Shown here in pieces: positions 44,287 through 55,601 of a stretch of 64,000 nucleotides of DNA (position 1 is its first letter; each line of letters begins with the position of its first letter). The notes under the pieces were generated by a model, which saw only the letters and a list, made by a program, of their open reading frames with translations, was not told the origin of the DNA and searched no databases. The DNA lies in contig CM034136.1 of NCBI GenBank assembly GCA_019914995.1, forward strand, positions 6,835,270 to 6,899,269, in the 5' to 3' direction. Made by a program: the position numbers and the translations under genes. Source of the DNA: Acanthochlamys bracteata (lineage: Eukaryota > Streptophyta > Magnoliopsida > Pandanales > Velloziaceae).

Positions 44287-45016
44287 GCTTTTATTTTTGT
44301 TTTGTTCTTCAGTCTGAAACCTGAAGAGCAGAGAAAGGAACAAACAAGAACAGAAGCCTGACAACTTTAATCAATTTTGCTCTCTTTCTTTTCAAAATTT
44401 CTAATGATTTCATTGGGATTGTAGAATAAAAAAATATGCAATTAAAAATCAAAAAACTAAAACAAAGGGGAAGAAAAAGTTAAAATCTTATTATTATTTT
44501 TCCCTTTTTCTATGTGCTGTTCATGCATTCATGGCTTCTTCATGTATGAACTATTATGAAGGCTCTGGGCGTATTCCAAGTTTCATGAAATTCTCAAAAT
44601 TATTAATTATTTACAACATGTTGAAGCATTTCATGAAGTCTGAGAAAATTCTAGTTATAATGTGCTGATTCGGCAAACATATGTATAGCCCAATCTATGT
44701 AAAATTCGATCTCCTTAATTATAGCATGGGTCCTCCATAGTTTATTTACCAATACTAGGTCCTCATAACACGAAAGCAAAATCCATGCTGATTTTGCAAA
44801 TCGTATATATGTATGTACAGTTCCGTCGGTCTTCCGTGAATGCCCGTCTCATCTTGTTCAATATAACCACTAGAAAAACTTCAAATAAGTCATAAGTTGA
44901 AAGCTTCTGGAGCTTATTCAAGTCTCTCTTCAGAAGGCATGGGTACTCAAGGAGGCAAAAGAGAAGCAGAAGCACAAAGGCTACAGTTGTTATAGTGATA
45001 GTGGTTCTATGATTAC
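44287..45016. other. Spacer upstream of the expansin
   Basis: The first few hundred bases should contain the expansin promoter. No clear TATA or named element was identified. The minus-strand open frame 44763-44975 has no recognisable domain. Confidence 0.4.
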
Positions 45017-45547
45017 CGTTAATAAAAATTTAATTCTATATTATTTATCAATGATCTTAAAATAATATTTATACAAATTTGGGTTTATTTTTTTTATTGT
45101 CAATTGATTTTTAAAAAAATTTTAAATTAATCATATAGTATCGAGTGGGTTAGGTTGGATCGGTCTAAAATATGGGCTAAAATTTAACTTTATTATTCAT
45201 ATCTATTCAATTCCTTCATGATTCGTTTTATTCCAGGACAAAATTAGACAGTTTTATTTCAGAACAAATATCCCGTTTCGTTCAAATAATAGTTATTTGA
45301 TACACTTTAGGACAAATAGTATATTTCATTTCAGGTTAAATAGTTCGATTTATTTAATTCATTATAGAGCACGTAGTTCGTATCAATTCAACTTACATAA
45401 AAAAAAGAAACGCTCCGCTGGAGAACATGTGTTAAGAAAGATTAGTCCATAAGCTTATCAATAGTCCTAAAATGATATTCATTCACAAAAATTTGGACCT
45501 ATTTTTTTATTTTCAATTGATTTTGAGAATAATTTTAAGTTCGTTGC
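45017..45547. mobile_element. TRIM retroelement, copy A (decayed)
   Basis: The two terminal direct repeats (about 45017-45135 and 45430-45547) align with those of the copies at 46913 and 55602. The interior has the same words (ATGGGCTAAAATTTAACTT; runs of TTTCATTTCAGG-like units). The first base has changed (CGTT for TGTT), the right end is blurred and no target duplication was found, so this is an older copy. The primer-binding site is eroded (TAGTATCGAG). No coding capacity. Confidence 0.7.
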
Positions 45548-46400
45548 TGTTGCACTTGATGAGGTGCAGAAAGAAAAGAATCACATAACGGAAAAGGTTA
45601 CAGATGAAGAATGCACTCACAGGAAGTGTGAAGTCATCAGAAGCAGAGACATCGATCCAAGGGGATATTGCATATTGTAAGATGTCACAACAAATCATCG
45701 GTTCAAGTAAAGGTGCAAGTGGTATTGGATTTTATTCATCAATAGCTTCAAGGATTGCTGCTGCTTGCCAGAACCAGGACAAGTTAAAGCTAGCTCTGCA
45801 AGTTCATATGAAGATATGCCAACTGCTCAGAATTGTTTCATCTTGTCTTTTAGGTTTTGTTCTTTCTCATATGCATCAGTCTTGTTTGATGATCTATACA
45901 TGCTTCGGTCCAAATGCAACTAGTAATCATGGTAACTTCTTTTTGCTCTTTTATATACTGTTGCTTCTTATGGTATATACTGCAAATCTTAGGTCCATGA
46001 ATGCAATGCTTATTTTTATATATTTAACTAAAAGTTACAAGTGTATTCGTTTAATTTTTACCAACTAAGTATATAATCTTATCAGTCACTAATGCAGCCA
46101 TCTAAAATTGAGAATAATACCAATTCGGGAAATTCTTCAGACATTAACCTTTAAATAATGAATTTACCAAACAGAAAGAAAGCTTAACACTAGTCTTTCA
46201 AAGCTGTTGGATTTTCTTTTTTGCTTTGATCCAACAATTAAAATGCTATCGAAGAACTTGGTTCTGAAGTTTCAGATAGCAGAAGTTGTATTACTGAATC
46301 TAGTAGGAATAACTAATCCATCTATTTTACAAACGCGAATAGTGCAGGAAACGAATACCTACTTAATAAAAATCTCAATGTATGGTTTGGAGTAAGTGTT
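45548..46400 (+). pseudogene. Decayed gene fragment, family not recognised
   Basis: This block between transposons has near-coding composition and broken reading frames. Pieces that read like exon sequence include DEVQKEKNHITEKVTDEE (about 45559-45615), a serine-rich stretch in another frame ending SIASRIAAACQNQDKLK (about 45739-45790), and EELGSEVSDSRSCITESS (about 46248-46305). The frame change and stops suggest an old gene remnant or captured exons. I cannot name the source, and a spurious reading is possible. Confidence 0.3.
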
Positions 46401-46571
46401 CTTTTTCATGCACTGAAATTAGTTTGTAGGTCAGCAGCGTTGACGGAACCTATTAAATGGGCTGAGGTTGCAGTTGACAAGTGAAACGAATTCTTTCCAT
46501 AGTATCTCTACAGAAGAAGCTTGCTGAGGCGATCCAAATATATGTAGTCGTTAATTAATATGAGCAGACTA

Positions 46572-46831
46572 GGGGGGTGTTTGGCTTTGCTTTCCCCCAA
46601 CCCAACTTTTCAATTCTCCATTTCACGTTTTTCAATATATATTTTATAAATATATAAAAAATTTATTTAAAAATTTAGAAAGTGTAGAAAAATTCTACGG
46701 AGTGAGATCTTTTTATTGCATATTTTTATTATTTTTTTAGAAGTAAAAAAAATAGAGCTCGTTTTTCAAAAAGGACAAAAATATCCTTCATTTCACAAAA
46801 GCTCTATTTCATAAGCAATCCCAAACGCCCC
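46572..46831. mobile_element. Tourist-like MITE (260 bp)
   Basis: Inverted ends GGGGGGTGTTTGG and CCAAACGCCCC are flanked by a 3-bp CTA duplication (46569-46571 and 46832-46834). GGG-N-TGTTTGG ends with a 3-bp duplication fit the PIF/Harbinger (Tourist) group. The interior carries AGTGTAGAAAAATTCTACGG and an ATTTTTATTATTTTTTTAG tract, shared with several other elements of the window. Confidence 0.75.
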
Positions 46832-46912
46832 CTAGTTTTTTAATTTGGCAAGTGCAGAGTTTATTAGTCACTACCAAAAATTAAAAAGTTTACTGTCTGG
46901 ATATTAGACAAT

Positions 46913-47681
46913 TGTTAAGAAAAGTTCAATTGCACATTATTTATCAATTCCAAAATAACATTCGTAAAAATTTGAGCTCACTTCTCTTATTACTAATTAA
47001 TTTTCGTCACATAATATCAGAACAAGCTGAGTCAAATCGGCTCAGAATGTGAGCTAAATTTAACTCATTATTCACTTAATTCAGAACCTGTATGGTCGTT
47101 TTATTTTAAGACGAGTATTCTGTTTCATTTTATTGAAGATAGATCGTTTAATTTAAGAACAGTTATCGTCTTTATTTTAGAGTAAGTAATTTTTTTATTT
47201 CAAAATAAATAGCCCGTTTTATTTGAAAACAGTTATTCACTTTATTATAAAGCAAATAGAGGTGTAAATATAGGTAGAACGATCCGCCCAACCCATCCAG
47301 GCCAGGGCTGGGTCGATACGGTCAATAGTCAATATTGATCATGTCAAAGATCGTCGTTGACCGATCAATATTGCACAGTGATCGAGCGACGGGCCGCCAA
47401 TATCAGCTCTATATATCTTGATAAATTGGACCGAGCCAGTTCGATCTGTTATTGTTCATGAACCGGGCCTGTCTATTTAGTCTGATCCAAATTTACACCT
47501 CTAATGCAAGTACCACGAATCACATCACTTCAAAAAAAAAAAAAATTGCTCTACTGGCAAGTGTTAATAAAAATTTAATTTCATGTTGCTTATTATTAGT
47601 ACTGAAATAATATTAATAAAAATTGTGATCACTTATTATTTTATTGTCAATTAGTTTGAAAAGAAGTTTAAATTCCTCACG
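46913..47681. mobile_element. TRIM retroelement, copy B, with nested MITE
   Basis: Left terminal repeat 46913-47011 starts TGTTAAGA and ends GTCACA. Right terminal repeat about 47562-47681 starts TGTTAATAAAAATTT. After the left repeat comes TAATATCAGAACAAG, close to the initiator tRNA-Met primer site TGGTATCAGAGC. The flanks ACAAT and ATAAT may be a decayed 5-bp duplication. A 247-bp MITE is inserted inside. No coding capacity. Confidence 0.75.
47257..47503. mobile_element. hAT-like MITE nested in TRIM copy B (247 bp)
   Basis: It has perfect 13-bp inverted ends, TAGAGGTGTAAAT and ATTTACACCTCTA. Its interior is much less AT-rich than its surroundings (GACGGGCCGCC, GAACCGGGCC). The flanks AAGCAAA and ATGCAAG are an imperfect duplication. 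The termini resemble hAT ends, but the interior differs from the 8450 and 57674 elements, so it is a separate family. Confidence 0.75.
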
Positions 47682-48788
47682 ATAATGTTATTGCAGCTGC
47701 AGTAATGTAGTTCGGCATAAAGCTCTAAATCATTCAGGCTTATTTAACATGTCAGAAAATGATCTCAAAATAAGTTTTAGTGACTGAAGTCTTTGCAGAA
47801 TACCTAAATCTGAATATAACAAAATATTAGGCGGATAACCTACTACATAGAAAAGTTAGAGACAAAACATAGTGTCTCCAACATAAACATTAATATAATC
47901 ACTATCCTGTTGAAGTGCTGCAATATATAAATAAATCCCAATCTTGCATCATGCTCTTTATGCTTGTTTTATAACAAACAACAATCATGATAGTTATTTA
48001 AGTCAAACCTATTATGGCAGAAAGCTTAGAAGAGTACGACACGAGACAGTTAAGGACATTTGAAGTGGAGACAAACCTTAAATAAGCTTTCATGTCAGTG
48101 AAAGTTTTGACAAGTTTAAAGCAAAAGAAACCTAAATAACCTACCCGATTCAGTTGCTAACCACTTGTAGAGCTGATGAGCAGAGAACAAGGAAGTCTTG
48201 TTTCCGCCAAATATGGAGGGAAAACAAACAAAGAAAACAATGGCTTCCTCTCGCAGTTGCATCTCTTCAGCATATATTAGCAAGCCATGAATTGCCAAGT
48301 CATTTTTACATGTACTAAGGATTAAGTAAATGATTCAAACCCAATGAAATGAGCATTGTCAAACGAAAAAGGACTTCAAATTTTAAATCTCCTCAAATGC
48401 CTAATAGGAATATGTCTGTATATATACTCGTTACTTAGTAACAACAGGAAACATTATACAATGAGGAATTTACATGTGCAATTATTCTTTGAATATCAAA
48501 GAATTCAAGGAATAATCCGCCTAATAGTTAATGGAATAGACTTACAAAATTGCATCAATACCTGAGCAGTGAGAGAAGAGTTCCGCGCAAAAACGTTGCT
48601 CAGCTCCAGCTGCTGTGACTTTTCCAGCAACTCCCATCGCCTCCATTTGCTCGATGCTGAACTTTTGAAAGTTAAATTTACTCTTGGCTGAAGTTTTGGT
48701 TAGGCAGTAGCTAATAAAACTGAACAATTGTTATCAGGTAGGATGTAAGGATTTTTTTCATCAAAGAAAAACGGCATCTCCCCACGTC
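47682..48788. other. Region downstream of the ankyrin gene
   Basis: It holds the ankyrin 3'-UTR and beyond. A minus-strand patch at 48563-48690 has near-coding composition (frame with KFSIEQMEAMGVAGKVTAAG) and is followed by a consensus donor (CTCAG|GTATTG). Another at 48140-48260 (HQLYKWLATESG) also ends at a donor-like GG|GTAGGT. They may be spliced 3'-UTR exons or exons of a small unknown gene. Confidence 0.3.
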
Positions 48789-51700
48789 TCAAATAGCATA
48801 CATTTTCTTATAGTCACTGTCAAATAAATCTGGGTCAGACACACCAGAAACTGAAAATGATCTTGACCTGCTGAGCGATGTTCGCCTGATGTTTCTCAGT
48901 TTCTTAGCCTCTATACGATGCATAATGACCCAATAGAGCATGGTGCCCAACGTCATGGCCAATATAGTGGTTCCTATTATAGTAACAGTAATTGCAAGCC
49001 ACCTTCCATGTTGTCCAACCACAACAAATGAAAGAGCCAGAAATGCCACGCTCACGAGAACACAGGCAAGCCACATCAGCTTGTTGATTATCGCCATCAT
49101 CTGTTTCTTTGCCTTGTTCTCTATGATCACCACAGAAGTCTGGACCACGACAACAGCCAAAGAGATGAATAGAGCAATTGAGTCAAACACGAAAAAAATC
49201 ATGAAGGCTTTCTGGTGAGCTATGTTTGCCTCTCCTAGGGTGAGCCCAGGGGAGAGGCTGTCTCGATCTACATACTGCCCGGGAACTGTGAAAATGGCAG
49301 CAAATGCAACGGTAGCGATGAGGACAGCCACCACCGTGGTGGAGTTGATTGCATTGTTGAGTCCTGCAGCATGGAGCTTGTTGATCTTCTTAGCGATTCC
49401 TTGGACACGCTTTCTTGTCTGGCGAGTGTGTTCAAGCTGAGAGTGGACCTCGTGCTTGATATCGCTCACTTGCTGTTTTAGTTCACGAGCAGGATTTGAA
49501 GGTCCTACCGTCCTAGCAGTCGGGACACCATATTGGACTAGAATAGCAGCAATGTCAGACTGTCCTGTCTTCTCAGCTGTGTCAACTGCTGTCTCACCTG
49601 ACCTGTTAATAGCTTTTGTGTCGGTCTCCTCGAGCTCAAGCAGTCTTCTCACAACCTACATGTTATAACAGACTGTACAGTGGTTCATAGTTACCAATTG
49701 TGCAGTACAGTGACAATGGTGAAAATGCGATAGAAAAAATAATAGTTTGTCCAACTTCCAGAAATTCATAGACTATTTCATGCCATGACTATAGATGTGG
49801 GAACTAAGACATAATTCTTTTTGGGGTAGAGCAAGGTACATACTGGATCTTAAAAAGGTTATCATGTGGAAGAGTACATGCCTAAACAAAAAGACATTGG
49901 TTCCCAGAGGCAAATACGTTAATGCGTGGAGGTAAGCTTTCAAACAGCCACGCACAACAGCTGCATGAATTTCTATCCAAGTTCTAGCATCATAACTACA
50001 GTTTGCAGAACTCATCCAAATCTAGCATCAAAAACCACTCATAGAGTATTCAAGATTCCACTACGAAGATTAGACCACAAAATTTGATGAAGCACCTACA
50101 CTAAATCCCCAGAAGTTGGTAACGGTTACAGAAAGTATATCCTTAAGTGGAGTAAGCACAACGCAAGCATCTACAGCTGGTGACTGAACGAAAATGAACA
50201 TCTAAATTTATAAATTCAAACAGGCATATCCTTATGCAGTTACATTGAACACAAGCTCATATAGTAGCCTTCTGGCTATAAGCTACTAATGCATGCAGAA
50301 TTAATTTGGTAATCACTTTGTCATCCAACACAGTGGTTTTAGAATCAAGAGAATTTTAAGATATTATTACAAAGCAGACTGCAAGGATAACCAGTCGTAA
50401 AAGAACACACATGAAAAAGACTATCAAAAATATCACAGTGGTTGCCTATGATGTCCTTACTTTGATTCTGAGGGAAAGCTAACAGAGAGGAGAAGCAAGG
50501 AATTTCCGAAATAAGCAGCTTGAGCAAAAGAGTAAGGAATAATCACAAAAACATAAGAAACAAAATAAACAAGGTGGCTGCTCATTGCAGGGCCTAGAGA
50601 AGGCTCAGCTATATCCAAGCTTACCCATAAAGGAACCACACCCTAGAGGTTGTTAGGTGTGAACATTACAGCCGACCAAGTCTCAAGTAACAAATAATAA
50701 GGAAAGGACAAAAATATTGGGATAGAAAATCAAGCAAACTACCTGAGCACGGCCCTTCCTCGTTGCTATATGTAACGCGGTATTCCCTTTCGTGTCCACC
50801 ATATTTACCAGCCCGGGCTCACACTTCAGAAGTTCCTCAACAATATCTAGGTTTGTCCCTTTGACGGCCATGTGAAGTGCAGTCTGACCCTTCTTATCAT
50901 TTCTAGTAGAAATTCCTGGTTCTTTCTCTAGAAGGGCTTTAACAACATTCAAGTGCCCATTTCGTGCAGCTGAATGCAGGGCGGTCTTGCCATTGCTTCT
51001 CGCTATCTTTGCCAAACTCACATCAGCTTCAAGAAGAAGATTGACCACCGCTATATGGCCTTGCGTTGCAGCTGTATGCAAGGCTGTAGTATTTGAAAGG
51101 TCAACAGTCATTGATAATTCAGGAATGGCTTGCAAAAGTGCATGGACAACATCTGACACAAAAATTAGATGGTTAGTTGAAGGATAGTCACATCAAATGC
51201 TACAACGACAGAGAGATCAGTAAAAAATTAAAAAGGTGAAAGAATTATCAGCTATTAAGCCGAAAGCTAACCAAAATAAGTCTAAAAGTATCACATAACC
51301 TTAAGACTAGGAAAATGAAAAAGGAAGTTACAATGTTATCTGCTGTTGACTGCCTTTGGTAAGGGTAAACAGTGAGAGCAAACATCACTAACGATGGCTT
51401 AGATAAAGCAAAGGTGAGTATTTGTTTACCACTCAGCTAAGTCGAGTGCTATTTCTCCCTGTATTCTTTTTCTTTAAGAAGCACCTGTATGCCTTACTGT
51501 CAATCATTTATGTAAGGCACCTCATCTCATAAACCGCTGCAATCAATGGAGGTTCCAAAGAAATGAACAATAGCATAACACAAATCCATATCCAGCAATA
51601 GCATATTGGAATTAAAATGTTGACCCCACTAATATACGGAGAACTTTAGTTCTTATTGTTATCAAAGGATGAGTCACGGTGTACTGGTGTATCCAAATGA

Positions 51701-52257
51701 TCTTACATCGGAATTGGTATAAACCATATCAGAGGATCCTTATAAAAATCAGATGATTGGAGACAAAAAAAATTGACCAAAACATGTAGAGAACAGCATG
51801 CATCTGAAGGGAGAAAATTAATCTAAAATTGTAAACGTAGTAGCTGGATTCACAGATTACACAGACATTTAACGAATTATAAAAAAAATTAAATTCAACA
51901 GAAAACTTTCGTACCTACATCTCCTTGTCTTGCTGCAATATGCAAGGCATCATAGCCATTCTTGGCCTTGATCCCAGCTACCATGACATCATGATAGCCT
52001 ATCATCTCGCTCACAGCATCAACATATCCATACTCCGAAGCCACATAGAGAGCAGTCTCCCCAGCTTGATTCTGCTTGGTAAGCAAATTCATCAGATCAT
52101 CTTCACCCGCAGCAGCTGCCTCCGATAGCAGCTGCCTGATGACAGCCAAACTACCAGCCCTTGCAGCTGAATGAAGTGGAGTGTCATCCCGCTTCCCTGT
52201 TAACTGCTTGGTCATTTTCTTTCGCCGGAGACCTTGTTGTCCTCCTGGCGAATCCAT
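48789..52257 (-). CDS. Ankyrin repeat-PGG domain membrane protein (At5g02620/ITN1-like)
   Basis: Exons (high to low): 52257-51915, 51152-50743, 49655-48789, joining to 539 residues (the Arabidopsis At5g02620 protein is about 524). The N-terminus carries MTKQLTGKRDDTPLHSAAR, followed by about seven ankyrin repeats (NGKTALHSAARNGHLNVVKA; KGQTALHMAVKGTN; KGNTALHIATRKGRAQ). The C-terminal PGG domain begins LNNAINSTTVVAVLIATVAF, contains the name-giving PGQ/PG region, and has four membrane helices. ITN1 relatives act at the plasma membrane in salt and ROS signalling; the role of this close paralogue is not established. I take the ATG at 52257; the codon two positions upstream in the same frame is TTG and not a start. 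The gene is intact. Confidence 0.93.
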
Positions 52258-53330
52258 CACCAAAAACAGAACAAACCACCTCCTTCCCTAATTCCCCTAC
52301 CAGTGGCTTTTCCCTAACACATCCCAGACAAAGTCATAATTCTGCATCAGAGAACATTGAAAAATCTCAATTCTAAAAAAAAAAAGTAAATTATTGGTCA
52401 TTCCCTAAATCACATATATAAAACACAGAAAAACACTCTCCATCCATAAAAAAAGTAAATACATAGATTTCACTGCTTTCTTTCATATGTTATAGAAAAG
52501 ATTCAATCTTTATGGTCGAAAAGCAAGAGAAAGATGCAGAGATGGAAAAGGAGGGGGGGACGAGGGAAGTTGAAGTGGTATCCACCTGCGAAGTTTAAAA
52601 AAGCAAACTCCACAACTGGCATATACCAATTAAACCAAAATTCTTTTCCCCTAAAATTTAATAAGACAAAGAAGAAGAGAATGGCAACCCACATGCCCTT
52701 GATTCGCATGCCATGACAAGTCCACATTAAACAAAACAATAATTGGACAGACAAACATTATGACAATCTCCTGAAACTAGCACTAGAACAATCAACACAT
52801 GCTCGTTCTTATACACTCCAATTCCCTAAAAAAACAAACCAAATAAGAACCACAAAAAAAAAAAAACAAATCAAATAAACAATGAGAAAATAACCAACCG
52901 CTGTCCTTCCTGAGAAGAATCCAAGAACCTTGTCTTGATCAATGCCTCAAACTCTCAAAACAGCAGAGGTCACACAGCTCCCATGGAGCAGAAGCAAATG
53001 ACGATTGTGATCAAAGTAGTAGAGATAGATTGATAAATACAGAGTCTGTAATGAATGAAAAGCTTCAAAATTCAATTTTCAAAAAGTCAAGAAATGAAAG
53101 AAAGAAAGAAAGAACCTAAAACGAGATTGAGTTGTTTCTTTTAAATGGTTTAAAATAATTCAAGGAAGAGAGCAATAGCTCAGATAAAGTTGATCATTCA
53201 TGGAGTAGAAGATCAGGGAGAGAGTTGACGAGAGATTGATTGTGGGTCCCACCGTGGCCGAGTGTGAATACGTCCATTTTTAGGTGGACAGCGAAACAGA
53301 GAGAGAGAGAGAGAGACTGAGCGATTTTAT
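52258..53330 (-). promoter_or_regulatory. Leader and promoter region of the ankyrin gene
   Basis: A leader intron is plausible from a donor near 52900 (AGCG|GTTGGTT) to an acceptor near 52318 (GTGTTAG). A (GAAA)n run lies at about 53096-53113 and a (GA)n run of about nine units at 53298-53316, both probably in or just upstream of the leader. The open frames over 52503-52754 are on both strands and look like intron. Confidence 0.4.
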
Positions 53331-54725
53331 CGGGGTTCATTGCTATGTTTTCCCGCGAGTTTTAAAAGAATGGCAAACAAAGAAAGCATAAAGAATTTTG
53401 CGCAAAAGGACTACAAAATTCATAAATAAAAGATGCGTAAAGTTATTTATTAACAAAAACCGGACATTTCTAGAATTGAAAAGTCGCAGCTAATTATTAG
53501 GTATGAACCAATGAATAAAGGGAAGCATGAGGTACGTATAACAGATGACTTGAAGAATAAAATGTTAAGTTACTTTTTATTTTATTATATCTGTTATTTA
53601 TTTTTGTCTTAATTTTTATTATTTTTAATATATATATTTATATAGTTTGTGTTTGGAAATAAATATGAACATATTATCCAGAAACAGGGTTACTAAAAAA
53701 TGAGTCCGATTGGTTTGCAATCACTTTCTAATCAAGTATCAAAGTCCACCGTTACTGGCTAAGTCGATGTCAAATAATTGCTATTTATGTTCTGATTATT
53801 GAATGAAAAAAAGTTTGATGTGATCATTGTTGACCGTGCAGCACTATTTATTTATCAAGTTAATGACTTGTTATATGAATTTAGATACGACGCAGTTTGG
53901 CGTTGTTTTTTAAAAAATAAATTTTTAATTTTTATATTATATTTTTGTGTATTTTTTATAAATATTAAAAAATTTATTTTAAAAATTTAAAAAGTATAAA
54001 AAATTTTATATACTAAAATTTTTTTATTATTTATTTTAAAAGAAATGCTTGTTTGTTTGTTGTTGTGTTTTTTTTCCTAATGAATTTCTGGGCATATTTA
54101 AATTAGTTTCATGAGTGATCTGAGATATTTTCATTTGATGTCTATGATGTATCGTATGATGTTTTTTTTTGGGAACTTGGTCTAGATTTCTGTAAGAATT
54201 GTTGTTTGTTGTACCAAAAATGTGCTGTGAATTGTGATGTGAAATTTTTGGATTCCGATTCTTTTGCAGGAATTAGTTGTGGTTGGAAGACTGAATTGTG
54301 TCTACCGCTTCGGGGCGTTTGACTGATCATTTTTCAAATATTTTTTTAATTTTTAATTTATATTTTATAAATATTTAAAAATTTTATTTTAAAAATTAAA
54401 AAAGAATTAAAAAATTTATTTATTATTATTTTATTATATATTTTTATTATTTTTTGAAAGTAAAAAAACTTATTTTTTATAAAAAATAAAACTATATTTT
54501 TAAAAATAAATTTCATTTTATAAGTAATTCTATAAAATTGACACATTAAGTATATTTTTTTACCACAATCGAGGACTTCTGGTGCCAGATATTTGCCATC
54601 AAATTGACACATTAAGCGCAATGGAATTCATTTTTACCAATTGCTAATTTGTATTTAGCTAAAAAGTTTTACAATTTGCTTGCCACTGCTTTCAAGTAAT
54701 AGTAGGCAAAAATGTTGTCTTCCTA
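53331..54725. other. AT-rich spacer with Tourist-like MITE remnants
   Basis: Two decayed members of the Tourist-like family are visible: about 53893-54050 (GCAGTTTGGCGTTG start, interior AAAAAGTATAAAAAATTTTA) and about 54312-54545 (CGGGGCGTTTGACTG start, right end unclear). No gene was recognised. Confidence 0.5.
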
Positions 54726-54983
54726 GGGACTGTTTGGTTGAACGTTTTTCCAACGCTATTCTTAATTTTTTATTTTATATTTTTTAAAATATATTTTATG
54801 AATTTATAAAAAATTTATTTAAAAATTTAAAAAGTGTAGAAAAATTTTACATAATGAGATATTTTTATTGTATATTTTTATTATTTTTTTAAAAATAAAA
54901 AAAATAAAACTTAATTTTTAAAAATAATAAAAATATTTTCTATTATAAAAAAGTTTATTTCATAAACAATCTCAAGCACACCC
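54726..54983. mobile_element. Tourist-like MITE (258 bp)
   Basis: It starts GGGACTGTTTGG and ends CAAGCACACCC, with a CTA duplication on each side (54723-54725 and 54984-54986). It aligns with 46572-46831 across most of its length, including AGTGTAGAAAAATTTTACAT. It lies just upstream of the first recognisable exon of the pectate lyase relic. Confidence 0.75.
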
Positions 54984-55601
54984 CTAGTCTCTACCGGAAG
55001 TGTAGAAGAATCACTTTGGAAAAAGTAAGTTGGATAGTTCAGTAGCATCGAGGATGCCTTTCTCAAATTCCATTTTGAAAGCTATGTGGCATTTGTATTT
55101 GAATCGAAGTGCTTTCAAATAAGTTCTGGAGGACATTAGCAAACCCCCAATTTGTAAAGACACTTCCTTACAACAAAAGGAACAGCTTATGAACATGGCA
55201 TCTACCAGACTCTGTTTGTTGTGCAGCTTCCATGGTGACTGCTTTTGATTCTTACGGTGTAACAAGTTTACTCAGATTGTTATTGTAGTGTATGCTGTCT
55301 ATGTTATTAGCTAATGTTTGTGTAGTTCAGTAAACTGACTCTGTTAGCAATCAATCTATTTTACATAGATGATGGGCCTGGTTCACTCCGTGGAGCTTGC
55401 CGAAGGAAAGAACCACTATGGATAGTTTTTGAAGTTTCTGGGACCATTCAGCTTTCTTCCTACTTGAGGGTATCATCCTATAAGACAATAGATGGCCGAG
55501 GACAGAAGGTTAAGCTGACAGGGAAAGGCTTACAGCTAAGGGAGTGTGAGCATGTAATTATTTGCAATCTGGAGTTTGAAGGTGGCAGAGGTCATGATGT
55601 T

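Noticed and set aside
52258..52263. Start of the ankyrin protein two codons upstream of 52257
   Set aside because: The codon at 52263-52261 reads TTG on the minus strand, not ATG; the first real ATG is at 52257.
54142..54621. Short minus-strand open frames in the AT-rich spacer
   Set aside because: They are Asn/Lys/Ile/Phe-rich translations of transposon and AT-rich DNA.
55011..55265. 84-residue minus-strand open frame next to the pectate lyase relic
   Set aside because: No domain was recognised. It might be part of the lost 5' region or another remnant, but nothing supports a gene.
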